A DNA stretch of 64,000 nt from Novosphingobium sp. PP1Y (GCF_000253255.1 NC_015583.1:1054001-1118000), one strand, 5' to 3'; positions 14,183-22,791 are shown, numbered from the stretch's first letter. Translations and numbers: made by a program. The notes: generated by a model from the sequence alone, not told the origin.

Positions 14183-14823
14183 TGTCCCTGTTCCATCTGC
14201 GGTCGTTCCCCGCTGTCAGCCCCTCGATCTGAAGACGTCGCCGTGTCGAAACATCCACAGTCGGACAGCGCCGCGCGCAGGCGTTTCATGGCGAGTGCGA
14301 GGTGCTTTTCCACCCCGCTGCGGCTAATTCCCATGACTTCGGCGATTTCTCCCTGCCCCATTCCCTCGAAGCGATAGAGCCGCAAGGCCCGGCCAGCGCC
14401 TTCGGGAAGGGCGTCGATGGCGTCGCGCAGGATCTGCGCTTCCTGCTTGCGGGCCAGCGCTTCGTCGGCAGGTTCGCCGGGGTCAGTCCTGTCTTCCGGC
14501 GGCATGGCGACACCGCCGCTCTCGGCCTCAAGCCAGTTGCGCTCACGCCGCATTGCGCGTTGTCGCCCGCGCAGCCGATCCAGAACGAGATTGTTGGCCA
14601 TCCGAAACAGATAGGCGCGTGGATTGGCGACGGGCCCTGCGGGCTGCGCGCCGACCTTGATCCAGAGATCCTGCAGCAAGTCCTGCGCGTCGTCCGCCGA
14701 AGCGCAACGGGCAGTGAGGAATTGCAGCAAGGGACCGCGTTCGTCTTCGAGTACGCGGGCGAGCCCCGAGGCTCGCGCTTGCTGCGGCATCGGCTCCATG
14801 TCGATCTCCGCCAAGAACTTCAT
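14179..14823 (-). CDS. FecI-like ECF sigma factor
   Basis: A 214-aa extracytoplasmic-function sigma factor with region 2 (DDAQDLLQDLWIKV ... NPRAYLFRMANNLVLDRLRGR) and region 4 (ALPEGAGRALRLYRFEGMGQGEIAEVMGIS and HTH). A short Cys-containing tail (SDCGCFDTATSS) follows region 4. Partnered with the downstream FecR and TonB receptor for cell-surface signalling. The start ATG overlaps the stop of the upstream methyltransferase gene by 4 bp, so it is embedded in a larger operon rather than being autonomous, which is unusual for this class. Confidence 0.93.
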   Translation of the reverse strand: MKFLAEIDMEPMPQQARASGLARVLEDERGPLLQFLTARCASADDAQDLLQDLWIKVGAQPAGPVANPRAYLFRMANNLVLDRLRGRQRAMRRERNWLEAESGGVAMPPEDRTDPGEPADEALARKQEAQILRDAIDALPEGAGRALRLYRFEGMGQGEIAEVMGISRSGVEKHLALAMKRLRAALSDCGCFDTATSSDRGADSGERPQMEQGQ

Positions 14824-15437
14824 GATCGCCAGGCCCTTGCGAGCAAACCGGTGACCGATCGGGTGATCGCCACTTCATGCACTTCGATCCGCTCTTGTGC
14901 AAACCCTGCATCTGCAAACGCTGCGCAAAGCGCGTCTCTATCGAAAAGCCGATGAAAGCCCTCGCGGGTAAAGGACCAGTTTTCCATGCTCTGCCTGTCG
15001 GTGACGTAGGCCACAATTCGCCCGCCAGTCTTCAGCAGCCGATGCATCCTGTGCAGCATGGGGTGGTTGGAATCTTCGAAATACAGGACATTGAGAGCGA
15101 GCACCGCATCGAAGGTCGCGTCAGGCAATGCCAGATCTTCCAGTTTCGCCTCGATATAGGAAGCACGCGCGCCAAAGCGCTGCCGCGCGGCTTCCAGCAT
15201 GGTCGCGGAAGCGTCGGCCCCGGTGACGAGGCAATCGGTGCGCGCCAGCAGTTCGGCCATCGCCGCGCCGGTGCCGCATCCGGCGTCGAGCACCGCTTCT
15301 CCCTCGCCCGGCGCCAGGAGATCGACCGCAAGCCGGGTGGGCTTGCGGTTGACCACATCCATGGCATTGCCCAGCAGGCGGCCGGGCAGGCCACTGGGAT
15401 GGGCAAGCTGCCGCGCAAGCCGGTGAGCCAGCATCAT
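14820..15437 (-). CDS. Class I SAM-dependent methyltransferase
   Basis: A 205-aa Methyltransf_11/UbiE-like enzyme with the SAM-binding motif I VLDAGCGTGAAMAELL, the acidic loop VTGADASATMLE, and motif IV DAVLALNVLYF. The acceptor is unknown. Start chosen at MMLAHRLARQLAHP (15437), 20 nt after the TPR gene stop; the longer frame to 15512 would run back into that gene. It overlaps the sigma gene by 4 bp and is co-directional with the AMP-ligase/HDO, SDR and T-hemolysin genes, so it probably methylates an intermediate of that pathway (inference). Confidence 0.85.
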   Translation of the reverse strand: MMLAHRLARQLAHPSGLPGRLLGNAMDVVNRKPTRLAVDLLAPGEGEAVLDAGCGTGAAMAELLARTDCLVTGADASATMLEAARQRFGARASYIEAKLEDLALPDATFDAVLALNVLYFEDSNHPMLHRMHRLLKTGGRIVAYVTDRQSMENWSFTREGFHRLFDRDALCAAFADAGFAQERIEVHEVAITRSVTGLLARAWRS

Positions 15438-15457
15438 GGGCACGTGCTTGCGGTCAA

Positions 15458-16102
15458 TCAGCCCGCCTTGGCCAGCAGGGCCCGGACTTCGCGTCTGCGG
15501 CCTGCGTCCCACACCGGGCGGGCAGGATCGTGCGGAGCCTGCAGGGCTTTTTGAAGATAGGTCTTCGCTCCCGCCTTGTCTCCCTGATCCAGCAGGTAGT
15601 CGCCATAGAAGTAGTTGGAATCCAGGCCGTTGGGATCAACTGCCAGCGCCTGCTTGAGCAGCTTTTGTGCCCGCTCGTCGTCCCCCCATCCGATCGGCGA
15701 TCCCGGAACCTTGTAGTAGAGTACTCCGAGGCTGAGCGCGGCTCCGCCGTCCGCCGCGCGCGGATCGAGCGAATAGGCCTTGGCGATCAGGTCGCGGGCC
15801 CGCGTCGCCAGGCTCATCTTGTGAAAGATATTGGCACGATTGGCCTGCTCGCTGGTGATGATGCCCTGCCAGAGCAGCGGTTCGGCCTTGCCCGGATAGC
15901 GCGCGACGATGGTCGCGGCCTGCTTGGCCAGCTGGTCCAGCGCCTTGGTCTGCGTGCTTGAACCCTTCACTTCGTACGTGATGTGGGCCCAGCCATCGTT
16001 CACGGCCTTAACGTCGCTCGCCATGTCGGCGAAGGCGGCCGAGGGCAGGGCGCAGGCCAGCAGCGGGGCGGCCAGAAACGTGAGGACACTGCGTTTGATC
16101 AT
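15458..16102 (-). CDS. Periplasmic TPR-repeat protein
   Basis: A 214-aa protein with a Sec signal peptide (MIKRSVLTFLAAPLLACALPSAAFA, cut near residue 25) and tetratricopeptide-like helical repeats (AEPLLWQGIITSEQANRAN; RARDLIAKAYSLDP; AQKLLKQALAVDPNGLDSNYFYGDYLLDQG). TPRs mediate protein-protein contact; no catalytic motif is seen. GGAG lies 9 nt before the ATG. It is in the middle of the minus-strand operon, so it is likely a periplasmic accessory of the pathway or of its receptor. Similar TPR proteins have been called TRAP-transporter T components, but no transporter is nearby. Confidence 0.8.
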   Translation of the reverse strand: MIKRSVLTFLAAPLLACALPSAAFADMASDVKAVNDGWAHITYEVKGSSTQTKALDQLAKQAATIVARYPGKAEPLLWQGIITSEQANRANIFHKMSLATRARDLIAKAYSLDPRAADGGAALSLGVLYYKVPGSPIGWGDDERAQKLLKQALAVDPNGLDSNYFYGDYLLDQGDKAGAKTYLQKALQAPHDPARPVWDAGRRREVRALLAKAG

Positions 16103-16140
16103 CGGATGGATCTCCTGTCTCTTTATCGTGTCGGGCTGGT

Positions 16141-16896
16141 TCAGCAGAACTCGGCGCGGGCCTTGCGGATCTGTCCGGCAAGTCCGTTGTCGATCAAGCG
16201 GGGGGAAATGGCATTGAGGGCGGCATAAAAGCGCTCGAGTGCGCCGATCGAGACGGTCTCGCGTCTTTCGACGATGGCCGAGACGATCCGCCGGGCCACC
16301 CAGTCGGGTGCATCGGCCTTCATCCCCGTCACTTCGAGGAAGCGATTGACCTCACCGTTGTTGAATGCGGTGCGCGCGGCCCGCGGATTGATGTGGGTGA
16401 CTGTGACGCCGCTGCCCATCAGCTCGCGCCGCAAGCCCTGGCTGAGGGCAGCGAGACCCGCCTTGCTGCTCGAATAGGCGGCGAACCAGGGATAGGGAAT
16501 CGCGCCCAGGACCGAGCCGATATTGACGATCTGCCCGCTCCCTCGCGCCTGCATCGGCGCCGCCACTGCGCGGGCGAGGACGGCCGGCACCAGCAGGTTG
16601 ATGCGATAGCACAGTGACAGCGCCTCGATCGGCTGGCTCTGATGCAGGCCGAAACGCATGACCCCGGCGATGTTGACGAGGATATCCGGGCAATCGCCGG
16701 CAAGCCGCTCTGCAAGCCGGGCAAGGGCGGTCTCATCCGAGAGGTCGGTGACGATACTGGCGTTGCAGGCCGCGCTTTCTGTGCGATCGATCCCGATGAC
16801 ATGGGCTCCGGCCTCGCGAAGCAGCGTGGCCACGGGCGTGCCGATGCCCCCGGCAGCGCCGGTGACGGCTATGCGTTTGCCTTCAAGCGGCAACAT
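16141..16896 (-). CDS. Short-chain dehydrogenase/reductase
   Basis: A 251-aa classical SDR. It has the NAD(P)-binding GAAGGIG at residues 13-19, the NIAGV (NNAG-like) motif, IVNIGS with the catalytic Ser, and the YSSSK catalytic Tyr/Lys motif. Start ATG 16896 has GGAGG 6 nt upstream; an in-frame codon at 16914 is less likely. Its 5' end overlaps the AMP-ligase/HDO gene by 14 bp, indicating coupling and a shared pathway, probably reduction of a carbonyl made from the activated acid. The C-terminal ~50 residues (after MKADAPDWVARRIV) resemble those of SDRs acting on acyl or polyketide-type substrates. Confidence 0.9.
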   Translation of the reverse strand: MLPLEGKRIAVTGAAGGIGTPVATLLREAGAHVIGIDRTESAACNASIVTDLSDETALARLAERLAGDCPDILVNIAGVMRFGLHQSQPIEALSLCYRINLLVPAVLARAVAAPMQARGSGQIVNIGSVLGAIPYPWFAAYSSSKAGLAALSQGLRRELMGSGVTVTHINPRAARTAFNNGEVNRFLEVTGMKADAPDWVARRIVSAIVERRETVSIGALERFYAALNAISPRLIDNGLAGQIRKARAEFC

Positions 16897-18919
16897 CCTG
16901 GTCCTCCATGGCAATTGCGGCGAACATGCCCCCGAAGAGGGCGAACATTTCGCGCGCCATCCTGGTGATGGCCTCGCGGTCCTCCGGCGTGTCCAACCGG
17001 TTCACGAGCGCGGCGAAAAAGGCCATGTGGTCCTGATCGAGCGCGCCATGCGAGGTCAGGTAGGTGAAGGCTTCCGGCGGCAGTCCAAGATTCGCGGCGA
17101 CTGCACTGGCACCGCGCTGGGCTAGGGCGACGCTTACGCTTTCCAGCACATAGACCATGCCGAAAAAGCAGGCGGCATTGCCTTCCCCGATCCGGGCATA
17201 GGCATGGTCGACCATGGCCTGCGTTGCCGGATTAGGCCTGCAGGTGCGCGCCTTGTCGGCATCGCCGCCGGCCGCAGCGATATCCGCCAGGATCCATTCC
17301 TCGTGGCCGGTCTCTTCCTCGATATATTCATCGAGCGCGGCGACGAGTTCGGGCCGGTCCAGCAACCGAGCACGCGCCGCCTGCATCAGCGGAACCGTAT
17401 GGCGCACATGGTGATAGGCCTGAATAAGGTAATCGAGGTAGGTGCGGCGCGAGATCGTTCCGGCAAGTCCGGCGCGCACTTGCGGGATCGTCAGGAAGCG
17501 CAGTCGATCGCGCCAGGTTGCAGCTTCCAGCTCATCGAAAAAGGCCGGCTTGCCCTCGAGCCATGTCCGGGCGATGGCCTTGCGGCGCAGGCGTCCGTTG
17601 CCGGTGAGCATACCGTTGGCTGGCGTGAACGGCGCCGCTTCACGCCAGGTGGCCACGCGTGCATAGGCGGGCAACGTCCGGTTTGCCGCCGCAAGGGCCT
17701 TGACGATATCCGCGTCTGGCGATGCCGGGACGAGCAGCGCTTCGGGTGCCGGGCGGCCGTCGCCATGGACCAGGGCCTGGGCGATTTCGGGCTGTAGCAG
17801 CAGTTCGGCCTCTACCCATTCCGGCGAAATATTGCGGCCATAGCTGGTGACGATCATGGCCGTCTTGCGGCCTTCCACCCAGAGGCGGCCATGTTCGTCG
17901 ATGCGACCGATGTCGCCGGTGGCCAGAGGTCCCGGCGTACGCGGCTCGCCAATGGTGCCAAGGTACATTTCTCCCTCGAGCAGGATTTCGCCATCGGAGG
18001 CGATCGTCGCCCGGACATGGCCGAGCGGGCGCCCGACCGAGCCTTCCAAGCTTTCGTCCGCGCATTCCAGCGATACGACCGAGCCGCATTCGGTCAGGCC
18101 GTAACCCTGCCTGACCGGCAAACCGAGGTCGCGGGCTCTTTGCAGGAGTTCAACGGGCACCCGTGCCCCGCCGACAGCCACCAGCGTCAGGTCCGGTAGG
18201 CGTTGGCCGGTGCGTTCGAGAACCGCGACCATCCCTGCGAGATATTCCGGAACGAGGATCAGCGACGTGATCCGCCACACCGCAAGGCGTGAGACCATCG
18301 CTCCGAAATCGGGACGGAAGGGGTCACCCAGCCCGACCTCGCGCTGCGGCGGGCAGATATAAGTCCCCCCGGCCAACATGGTGGCGAAGAAACCGGCGAC
18401 CGTTTCCAGCAGGATTCCGGGGGGCAGCAGGGCGCAGTGTCGGCCGGCATGGGCGGTTCCCAGCGCTTCAACGACCGATGCGGCGACAGTGAGCATGTGG
18501 CTCTGCGACAGGCACACGCCCTTTGGCGTGCCGGTCGATCCGGAGGTAAAGGTAACCCGCGCCGTCAGACGGGGCAGTAATGACGGCGCGGGGTGCGGTG
18601 TGGAGGGACATTCGCCCCCCGCACCGCAGGCGGAAACGGCGTGACGGACCTGTTCGTCGGTAAAGAAAGCAGGAAGCGACAGGACCGGAATACCGGCATC
18701 GAGAAGCGCCAGCTCGAGAACGGCTGCTTCGACACCATGATCGAGGCGCAGGACATGGGGCTTGCCACTCTGCGCATCGCCGCGCAATTCGGCGACCGCC
18801 TGCCCCACGCGCTCGGCCAGGTCCCGCCACGTCACGCAATCCGATACGACCGGGTCGAGCGCGATGCCGAGCGGGTTGTGCTCGGCATGGGCACGGATCG
18901 TCTCCAGCAGACCGGTCAC
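16883..18919 (-). CDS. AMP-forming acyl ligase fused to heme-oxygenase-like diiron oxidase (HDO)
   Basis: A 678-aa two-domain protein. Residues ~5-440 are an ANL-superfamily adenylate-forming ligase with the P-loop TFTSGSTGTPKGV, the GYGLTECGS motif and the hinge region ATGDIGRIDEHGRLWVEGR. Residues ~455-670 form an all-helical TENA/heme-oxygenase-like domain with a complete set of diiron ligands: E536-x2-H539, E593 and H624-x3-D628-x2-H631. This order and spacing are those of HDO enzymes such as UndA, BesC and SznF. Function inferred: activation of a carboxylic acid and O2-dependent oxidation of it or of a tethered product. The start is GTG 18919, overlapping the T-hemolysin stop by 4 bp; the end overlaps the SDR. 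Substrate unknown. Confidence 0.88.
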   Translation of the reverse strand: MTGLLETIRAHAEHNPLGIALDPVVSDCVTWRDLAERVGQAVAELRGDAQSGKPHVLRLDHGVEAAVLELALLDAGIPVLSLPAFFTDEQVRHAVSACGAGGECPSTPHPAPSLLPRLTARVTFTSGSTGTPKGVCLSQSHMLTVAASVVEALGTAHAGRHCALLPPGILLETVAGFFATMLAGGTYICPPQREVGLGDPFRPDFGAMVSRLAVWRITSLILVPEYLAGMVAVLERTGQRLPDLTLVAVGGARVPVELLQRARDLGLPVRQGYGLTECGSVVSLECADESLEGSVGRPLGHVRATIASDGEILLEGEMYLGTIGEPRTPGPLATGDIGRIDEHGRLWVEGRKTAMIVTSYGRNISPEWVEAELLLQPEIAQALVHGDGRPAPEALLVPASPDADIVKALAAANRTLPAYARVATWREAAPFTPANGMLTGNGRLRRKAIARTWLEGKPAFFDELEAATWRDRLRFLTIPQVRAGLAGTISRRTYLDYLIQAYHHVRHTVPLMQAARARLLDRPELVAALDEYIEEETGHEEWILADIAAAGGDADKARTCRPNPATQAMVDHAYARIGEGNAACFFGMVYVLESVSVALAQRGASAVAANLGLPPEAFTYLTSHGALDQDHMAFFAALVNRLDTPEDREAITRMAREMFALFGGMFAAIAMEDQDVAA

Positions 18920-19461
18920 GCGGCAAATTTCCGGCGACGGGCAAGGAAGGCGGAAATGGCGCGCTGGCCCTGCGCAATCAGGCCGGCGCAGACCATTGGG
19001 TCATTGGCATAGTAGTTGCCCCAGGCGACCGGATCGTCGGCGCGCTGCAAATCGGCCTTGGCAAGGACGTGCAGGGTCACGCCCAGTCTCTCGAACATGC
19101 GGCGCAGCGGTGCGGTGAGCGTTGCCACCGCCACTTCGCAATCGGCACCAAGGTCATTCGCCGCCATGCCCCAGAGGGTGACCATGGCAAAGGCATCGTC
19201 GGCGGCCAGATTGCCGAGTTCGATCACGCTGGAACGTTCGACGGCATGACCCAGCGCATCAGTCAGGCATTGCTCCACCGGACGGTCGAGATAGCGTTCG
19301 AGAAAAAGAGTTTCTTCACCGGCGCGGCGATAGCCTAGCGCGGCATGAGCCGTGTTCTGGTACGAGACGTGGAGGATCGCGCCATATCCGGCCTGCACGT
19401 TTGCCCCATGCGCCTCAAGATAGCGCCTGCGGACCAGATCAATCGACGATGTCTCTGACAT
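18916..19461 (-). CDS. Thermostable-hemolysin-family protein
   Basis: A 181-aa protein matching the T_hemolysin family by its overall pattern: N-terminal HVSYQNTAHAALGYRRAGEETLFLERYLD, then VIELGNLA, a hydrophobic MVTLWGMAANDLGADCEVA and the C-terminal LGVTLHVLAKADLQR and WGNYYANDP blocks. Despite the family name there is no direct evidence of haemolysis; members resemble small acyltransferases in length and pattern, which would fit an acyl-activating pathway (inference). Start ATG 19461 has GAGGAGA directly upstream; the longer open frame to 19728 lacks coding character. First gene of the eight-gene minus-strand run. Confidence 0.75.
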   Translation of the reverse strand: MSETSSIDLVRRRYLEAHGANVQAGYGAILHVSYQNTAHAALGYRRAGEETLFLERYLDRPVEQCLTDALGHAVERSSVIELGNLAADDAFAMVTLWGMAANDLGADCEVAVATLTAPLRRMFERLGVTLHVLAKADLQRADDPVAWGNYYANDPMVCAGLIAQGQRAISAFLARRRKFAA

Positions 19462-19835
19462 CCCAGTCTCCTCGGTGTTCGAGGAAATGACGGCACGCCA
19501 CTCGGCCTTCCGCAGTCGGACCACTCGTCCTTCGACAAGATTCCCTTGGCGCACGACGAATCGATCGAGGCCCGCACCATGACCGAAGCCGCATGATCTC
19601 TCTGGCAGGCCACTTGCACGAGTTTCATCCGCGCGAATCGTGGATCCTGGGCTATGGCGGTCCATTCGCACTGCAGTTGCGTGAGGTGATTTGCCTCCCT
19701 GTCTCTTCAACAGGTGACAAGAAGGCATTCGTCCACCATGTTCGAAACGCAGGATAATGCCCTAATGCTTTGCGGTCACGGCGCAGTACCTCGCGCTGCG
19801 CAGGGCAGACGGGCAACTTGACTCACGAGGGCGGC
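19462..19835. promoter_or_regulatory. 374-bp divergent intergenic region with a possible sigma-54 promoter
   Basis: No gene is supported here. It must carry the promoter of the leftward T-hemolysin operon and of the rightward molybdenum hydroxylase operon. The only recognisable element is TGGCAGGCCACTTGCA at 19603-19618 on the plus strand, with the GG-N10-GC spacing of a -24/-12 sigma-54 promoter, about 220 nt before the 2Fe-2S subunit start. The match is good but such sites occur by chance in GC-rich DNA. Confidence 0.35.
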
Positions 19836-20432
19836 ATGAAACTTCGAATCAACGACAAGGAAATGGACGTCGAGGCCGACGGCGACACACCGCTTCTGTG
19901 GGTGCTGCGTGACGACCTCGGAATGACCGGCACGAAATATGGCTGCGGTCTTGCGCAGTGCGGAGCCTGTTCGGTTCTTGTCGACGGGGTCGTCACCCGT
20001 TCATGCGTGACCCCCCTCGATGCCGTGGCGTTGAGCGCCATCACCACGATCGAAGCGATCGAGGAAACGGATCTCGGAAAGCGGGTGGTCGAGGCCTGGG
20101 TGCGCCACCAGGTGCCCCAGTGCGGCTATTGCCAGTCGGGACAGGTCATGGCGGCGACTTCGTTGCTCAAGGAAACCGCGACACCCACGGACGATGAGAT
20201 CCGTGGAGCGATGATCAACTTGTGCCGCTGCGGCACCTACAACGCGATCAAGGCGGCGATGAAGGACCTTGCCGGTACGTCGGAGACTGCGGACAGCGGA
20301 GATGGCCTCCACCTCGGGGCTGCAGAGATGGTCGCAGGCGGCGCGGCCGTGGCGGCGGTGGCCGTAGCCGGCACGGCAGCGGTTCGATCCAAGGCCCGAA
20401 GCGAAAAGACCGGCAGCGAAGGGGACGCGTGA
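19836..20432 (+). CDS. 2Fe-2S subunit of a molybdenum hydroxylase (isoquinoline 1-oxidoreductase alpha-like)
   Basis: A 198-aa small subunit of the xanthine-oxidase-family hydroxylases. The ferredoxin-type cluster is ligated by C37, C42, C45 and C57, and the second [2Fe-2S] cluster by C96, C99, C130 and C132 (CGYC ... CRC). It passes electrons from the molybdenum subunit. The conserved domain ends near residue 150; a ~45-residue extension follows that is rich in Ala/Val (GGAAVAAVAVAGTAAV) and may form a membrane or docking helix, which is unusual. Start ATG 19836 has GAGGG 5 nt upstream. Its stop overlaps the next start (TGATG). Confidence 0.92.
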   Translation: MKLRINDKEMDVEADGDTPLLWVLRDDLGMTGTKYGCGLAQCGACSVLVDGVVTRSCVTPLDAVALSAITTIEAIEETDLGKRVVEAWVRHQVPQCGYCQSGQVMAATSLLKETATPTDDEIRGAMINLCRCGTYNAIKAAMKDLAGTSETADSGDGLHLGAAEMVAGGAAVAAVAVAGTAAVRSKARSEKTGSEGDA

Positions 20433-22711
20433 TGGACATGATCGCAGATGCACCCCGGGGCAGTAACGATGGCCTGCAGCAGCTTGCGGATGGCGAGCCC
20501 TCAAACATTTCGCGTCGGCGCTTCTTGCTGGCTTCGGCCGGGGTAAGTGCGGGGGCCCTCGTCCTCGGCTTCGGTATCCCGCTGGGCAAGGCGCGGGCGC
20601 AGGAGGGCAAGTCCGCGATCCCCGAGGCGGCGGCGCACCTAAAAGTGCCCGCCTTCCTCGAAATTCGCCCGGACAACACCGTGCGGCTGCAAAGCCCGTT
20701 CATCGAGGGCGGGCAGGGCGTATTCACAGCCATGGCCCAGATCGTCGCCGAAGAACTCGACATCGATCCGTCAGCCTTTACCGTGGAGAGCGCGCCGGCG
20801 GGCAGCGAATACCTGATCGTCCCGGGGGCAGGCCGGATTACCGGTGGCAGCATGTCGGTGCGCACCAGCTACATGACGATGCGCAAGATCGGTGCATCGG
20901 CCCGGCTGATGCTGATGCAGGCGGCTTCGCAAAAGCTCGGCGTACCGTTCAGCTCGCTTACGACGCAGCCGGGCCGTGTGGTCCATGAAGCCTCCGGACG
21001 TTCGCTGGCTTACGGCGAAGTGGCTTCCGGGGCACTCGACATGCCGGTGCCCCCGCAGGATAGCCTCAAGCTGCGCGATCCCAAGACGTTCCGCTGGATC
21101 GGCAAACCGGTCGCGCGCATCGACATGCACGAAAAGGCGACCGGCAAGGCGCAATTCACGATCGACGTGGTGGTCGAGGACATGGTTCATGCAGCCATTC
21201 AGCATGCGCCGCGCCTCGGTCTCGAGGTGGGCTCGATCCGCAACGAGGACCAGGTCAAGGCGATGCGCGGCGTCGAATCGATCCATCGCCTCGACGGCGC
21301 CGTCGCAGTCGTCGCCAAGCGTTGGTGGCATGCGCGCCAGGCTGTCGAGGCCCTGCTGGTCGACTGGGCAGAACCCGGCGACAAGTCCGGCATCCGCTAT
21401 ATGCCGGGCGACTTCGACAGCGAGGCCTTCTCGCAGCAACTGGGCGCCAACTCCGAAGCGGGCAACGAGGCTGAGGCCCGGGGCGATTTCGCCAAGGGCT
21501 TCGACGATGCGGCGACAAAGGTAGAAGCCACGTATTTCAGCCAGTACCTGCACCATGCCCAGCTTGAGCCACCTTCCAGCCTGGCGCGGTTCAATTCCGA
21601 TGGCACGCTGGATCTGTGGGTTCCCAATCAGGCGCCCGAAATGTTCCAGGCGGATGCTGCAAAGATAGCCGGAATGGAGCCGGCCAAGATCAAGATCCAC
21701 TCACAGATGCTGGGGGGCTTTTTCGGTCGGCATTTCCTGTATGGACCGGGATGCTGCTATCCGCAGGCGATCAAGTTGGCCAAGGCCGTGGGCAAGCCGG
21801 TCAAGGTGATCTGGAGCCGCGAGGAAGAATTCCTGCGCGATCCCCTGCGCCCGATGGCAGCGGTGCGCTTTCGTGGCGGCCTTGACAGCAACGGCATGCC
21901 CATCGCGATCGAGGCGATCAGCGCCTGCGAGGGACCGGGCGAAGGCATTGCCAACAAGCGAGCCGAGGGCGTGGATGGGATGGCCGTCGAGGGATTGACC
22001 GGCAAATCCTACGCCATTCCCCATTCCCGCATCGCGCAGGCTTACGTCAAGAATCCTGTCACGCTTGCCTACTGGCGGTCGGTCGGCAACTCGATGAACG
22101 ATTTCTTCTACGAGACCTTCCTCGACGAACTGGCGGACAAGGGCGGACTCGATCCGTTCGAGATGCGTCTGCGCCTGCTCAGGGACAACAAGCGCCTGAC
22201 CACCTTGCTTCAAGCTGTCGGCGATCTGGCGGGAGGCTGGAAGCGCGGTCCGTTCAGTGCAGCCGACGGCACCCGGCGTGCGCGCGGCGTGGCCATGGCC
22301 TCACCCTTCGGATCGCACGCTGCGGCCATTGCCGAAGTTTCGATCAAGGACGAACAGGTCGTCGTCCATGAACTCTGGGAAGCGATCGATCCGGGCAGCA
22401 TCGTCAATCCGGCGATTGTCGAGGCGCAAGTCAACTCGGCCATTGCACTGGGTCTTTCGCAGGTTCTGCTGGAGGAAGCCGTCTACAAGGATGGGCAGCC
22501 GGTCGCGCGCAATTACGATCTCTATCCGATCCTGCCGCCCGATCGCATGCCGCGCGTTCACGTCAAGATCGTCGAGAGCGGCGCACAAATGGGCGGTATC
22601 GGCGAACCACCACTGCCGGCCGTGCCGCCTGCAGTGGCCAATGCGGTCTCCGCGCTGACCGGAAAGCGGGTGCGCAGCATGCCGCTTTCGCGGATCAAGT
22701 TCGACACCTGA
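20432..22711 (+). CDS. Molybdopterin-binding large subunit (isoquinoline 1-oxidoreductase beta-like)
   Basis: A 759-aa xanthine dehydrogenase family subunit. It has a twin-arginine signal near residue 27 (SRRRFLLASAG), so the holoenzyme is probably exported folded with its cofactors to the periplasm, carrying the small subunit along. The Mo-cofactor regions are visible: GGGFFGRHFLYGP-type glycine motif (here LGGFFGRHFLYG) and the terminal GGIGEPPLPAVPPAVANAV block, with the active-site Glu in GIGEP. Candidate reactions are hydroxylation of an N-heterocycle or oxidation of an aldehyde; sequence alone cannot decide. Coupled to the upstream subunit and followed 80 nt later by the cytochrome. Confidence 0.92.
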   Translation: MDMIADAPRGSNDGLQQLADGEPSNISRRRFLLASAGVSAGALVLGFGIPLGKARAQEGKSAIPEAAAHLKVPAFLEIRPDNTVRLQSPFIEGGQGVFTAMAQIVAEELDIDPSAFTVESAPAGSEYLIVPGAGRITGGSMSVRTSYMTMRKIGASARLMLMQAASQKLGVPFSSLTTQPGRVVHEASGRSLAYGEVASGALDMPVPPQDSLKLRDPKTFRWIGKPVARIDMHEKATGKAQFTIDVVVEDMVHAAIQHAPRLGLEVGSIRNEDQVKAMRGVESIHRLDGAVAVVAKRWWHARQAVEALLVDWAEPGDKSGIRYMPGDFDSEAFSQQLGANSEAGNEAEARGDFAKGFDDAATKVEATYFSQYLHHAQLEPPSSLARFNSDGTLDLWVPNQAPEMFQADAAKIAGMEPAKIKIHSQMLGGFFGRHFLYGPGCCYPQAIKLAKAVGKPVKVIWSREEEFLRDPLRPMAAVRFRGGLDSNGMPIAIEAISACEGPGEGIANKRAEGVDGMAVEGLTGKSYAIPHSRIAQAYVKNPVTLAYWRSVGNSMNDFFYETFLDELADKGGLDPFEMRLRLLRDNKRLTTLLQAVGDLAGGWKRGPFSAADGTRRARGVAMASPFGSHAAAIAEVSIKDEQVVVHELWEAIDPGSIVNPAIVEAQVNSAIALGLSQVLLEEAVYKDGQPVARNYDLYPILPPDRMPRVHVKIVESGAQMGGIGEPPLPAVPPAVANAVSALTGKRVRSMPLSRIKFDT

Positions 22712-22735
22712 GGCGAACCTGCAAGCTCCTGTTCT

Positions 22736-22767
22736 CCTGTCCGCGAACCTTACCGGTTGCGGACAGG
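22736..22767 (+). terminator. Strong hairpin between large subunit and cytochrome gene
   Basis: CCTGTCCGC pairs with GCGGACAGG (9 bp), then after a one-base bulge AACC pairs with GGTT around a TTACC loop. No U-tract follows, so it may stabilise the upstream mRNA or reduce cytochrome expression rather than end transcription. Confidence 0.5.
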
Positions 22768-22791
22768 CCCTCCAGTGAACGGAACGAAACC

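Noticed and set aside
22257..22658. 133-codon plus-strand open frame inside the molybdopterin subunit
   Set aside because: Frame-shifted shadow rich in Arg and Ser; the gene's own frame has the conserved terminal Mo-cofactor block.
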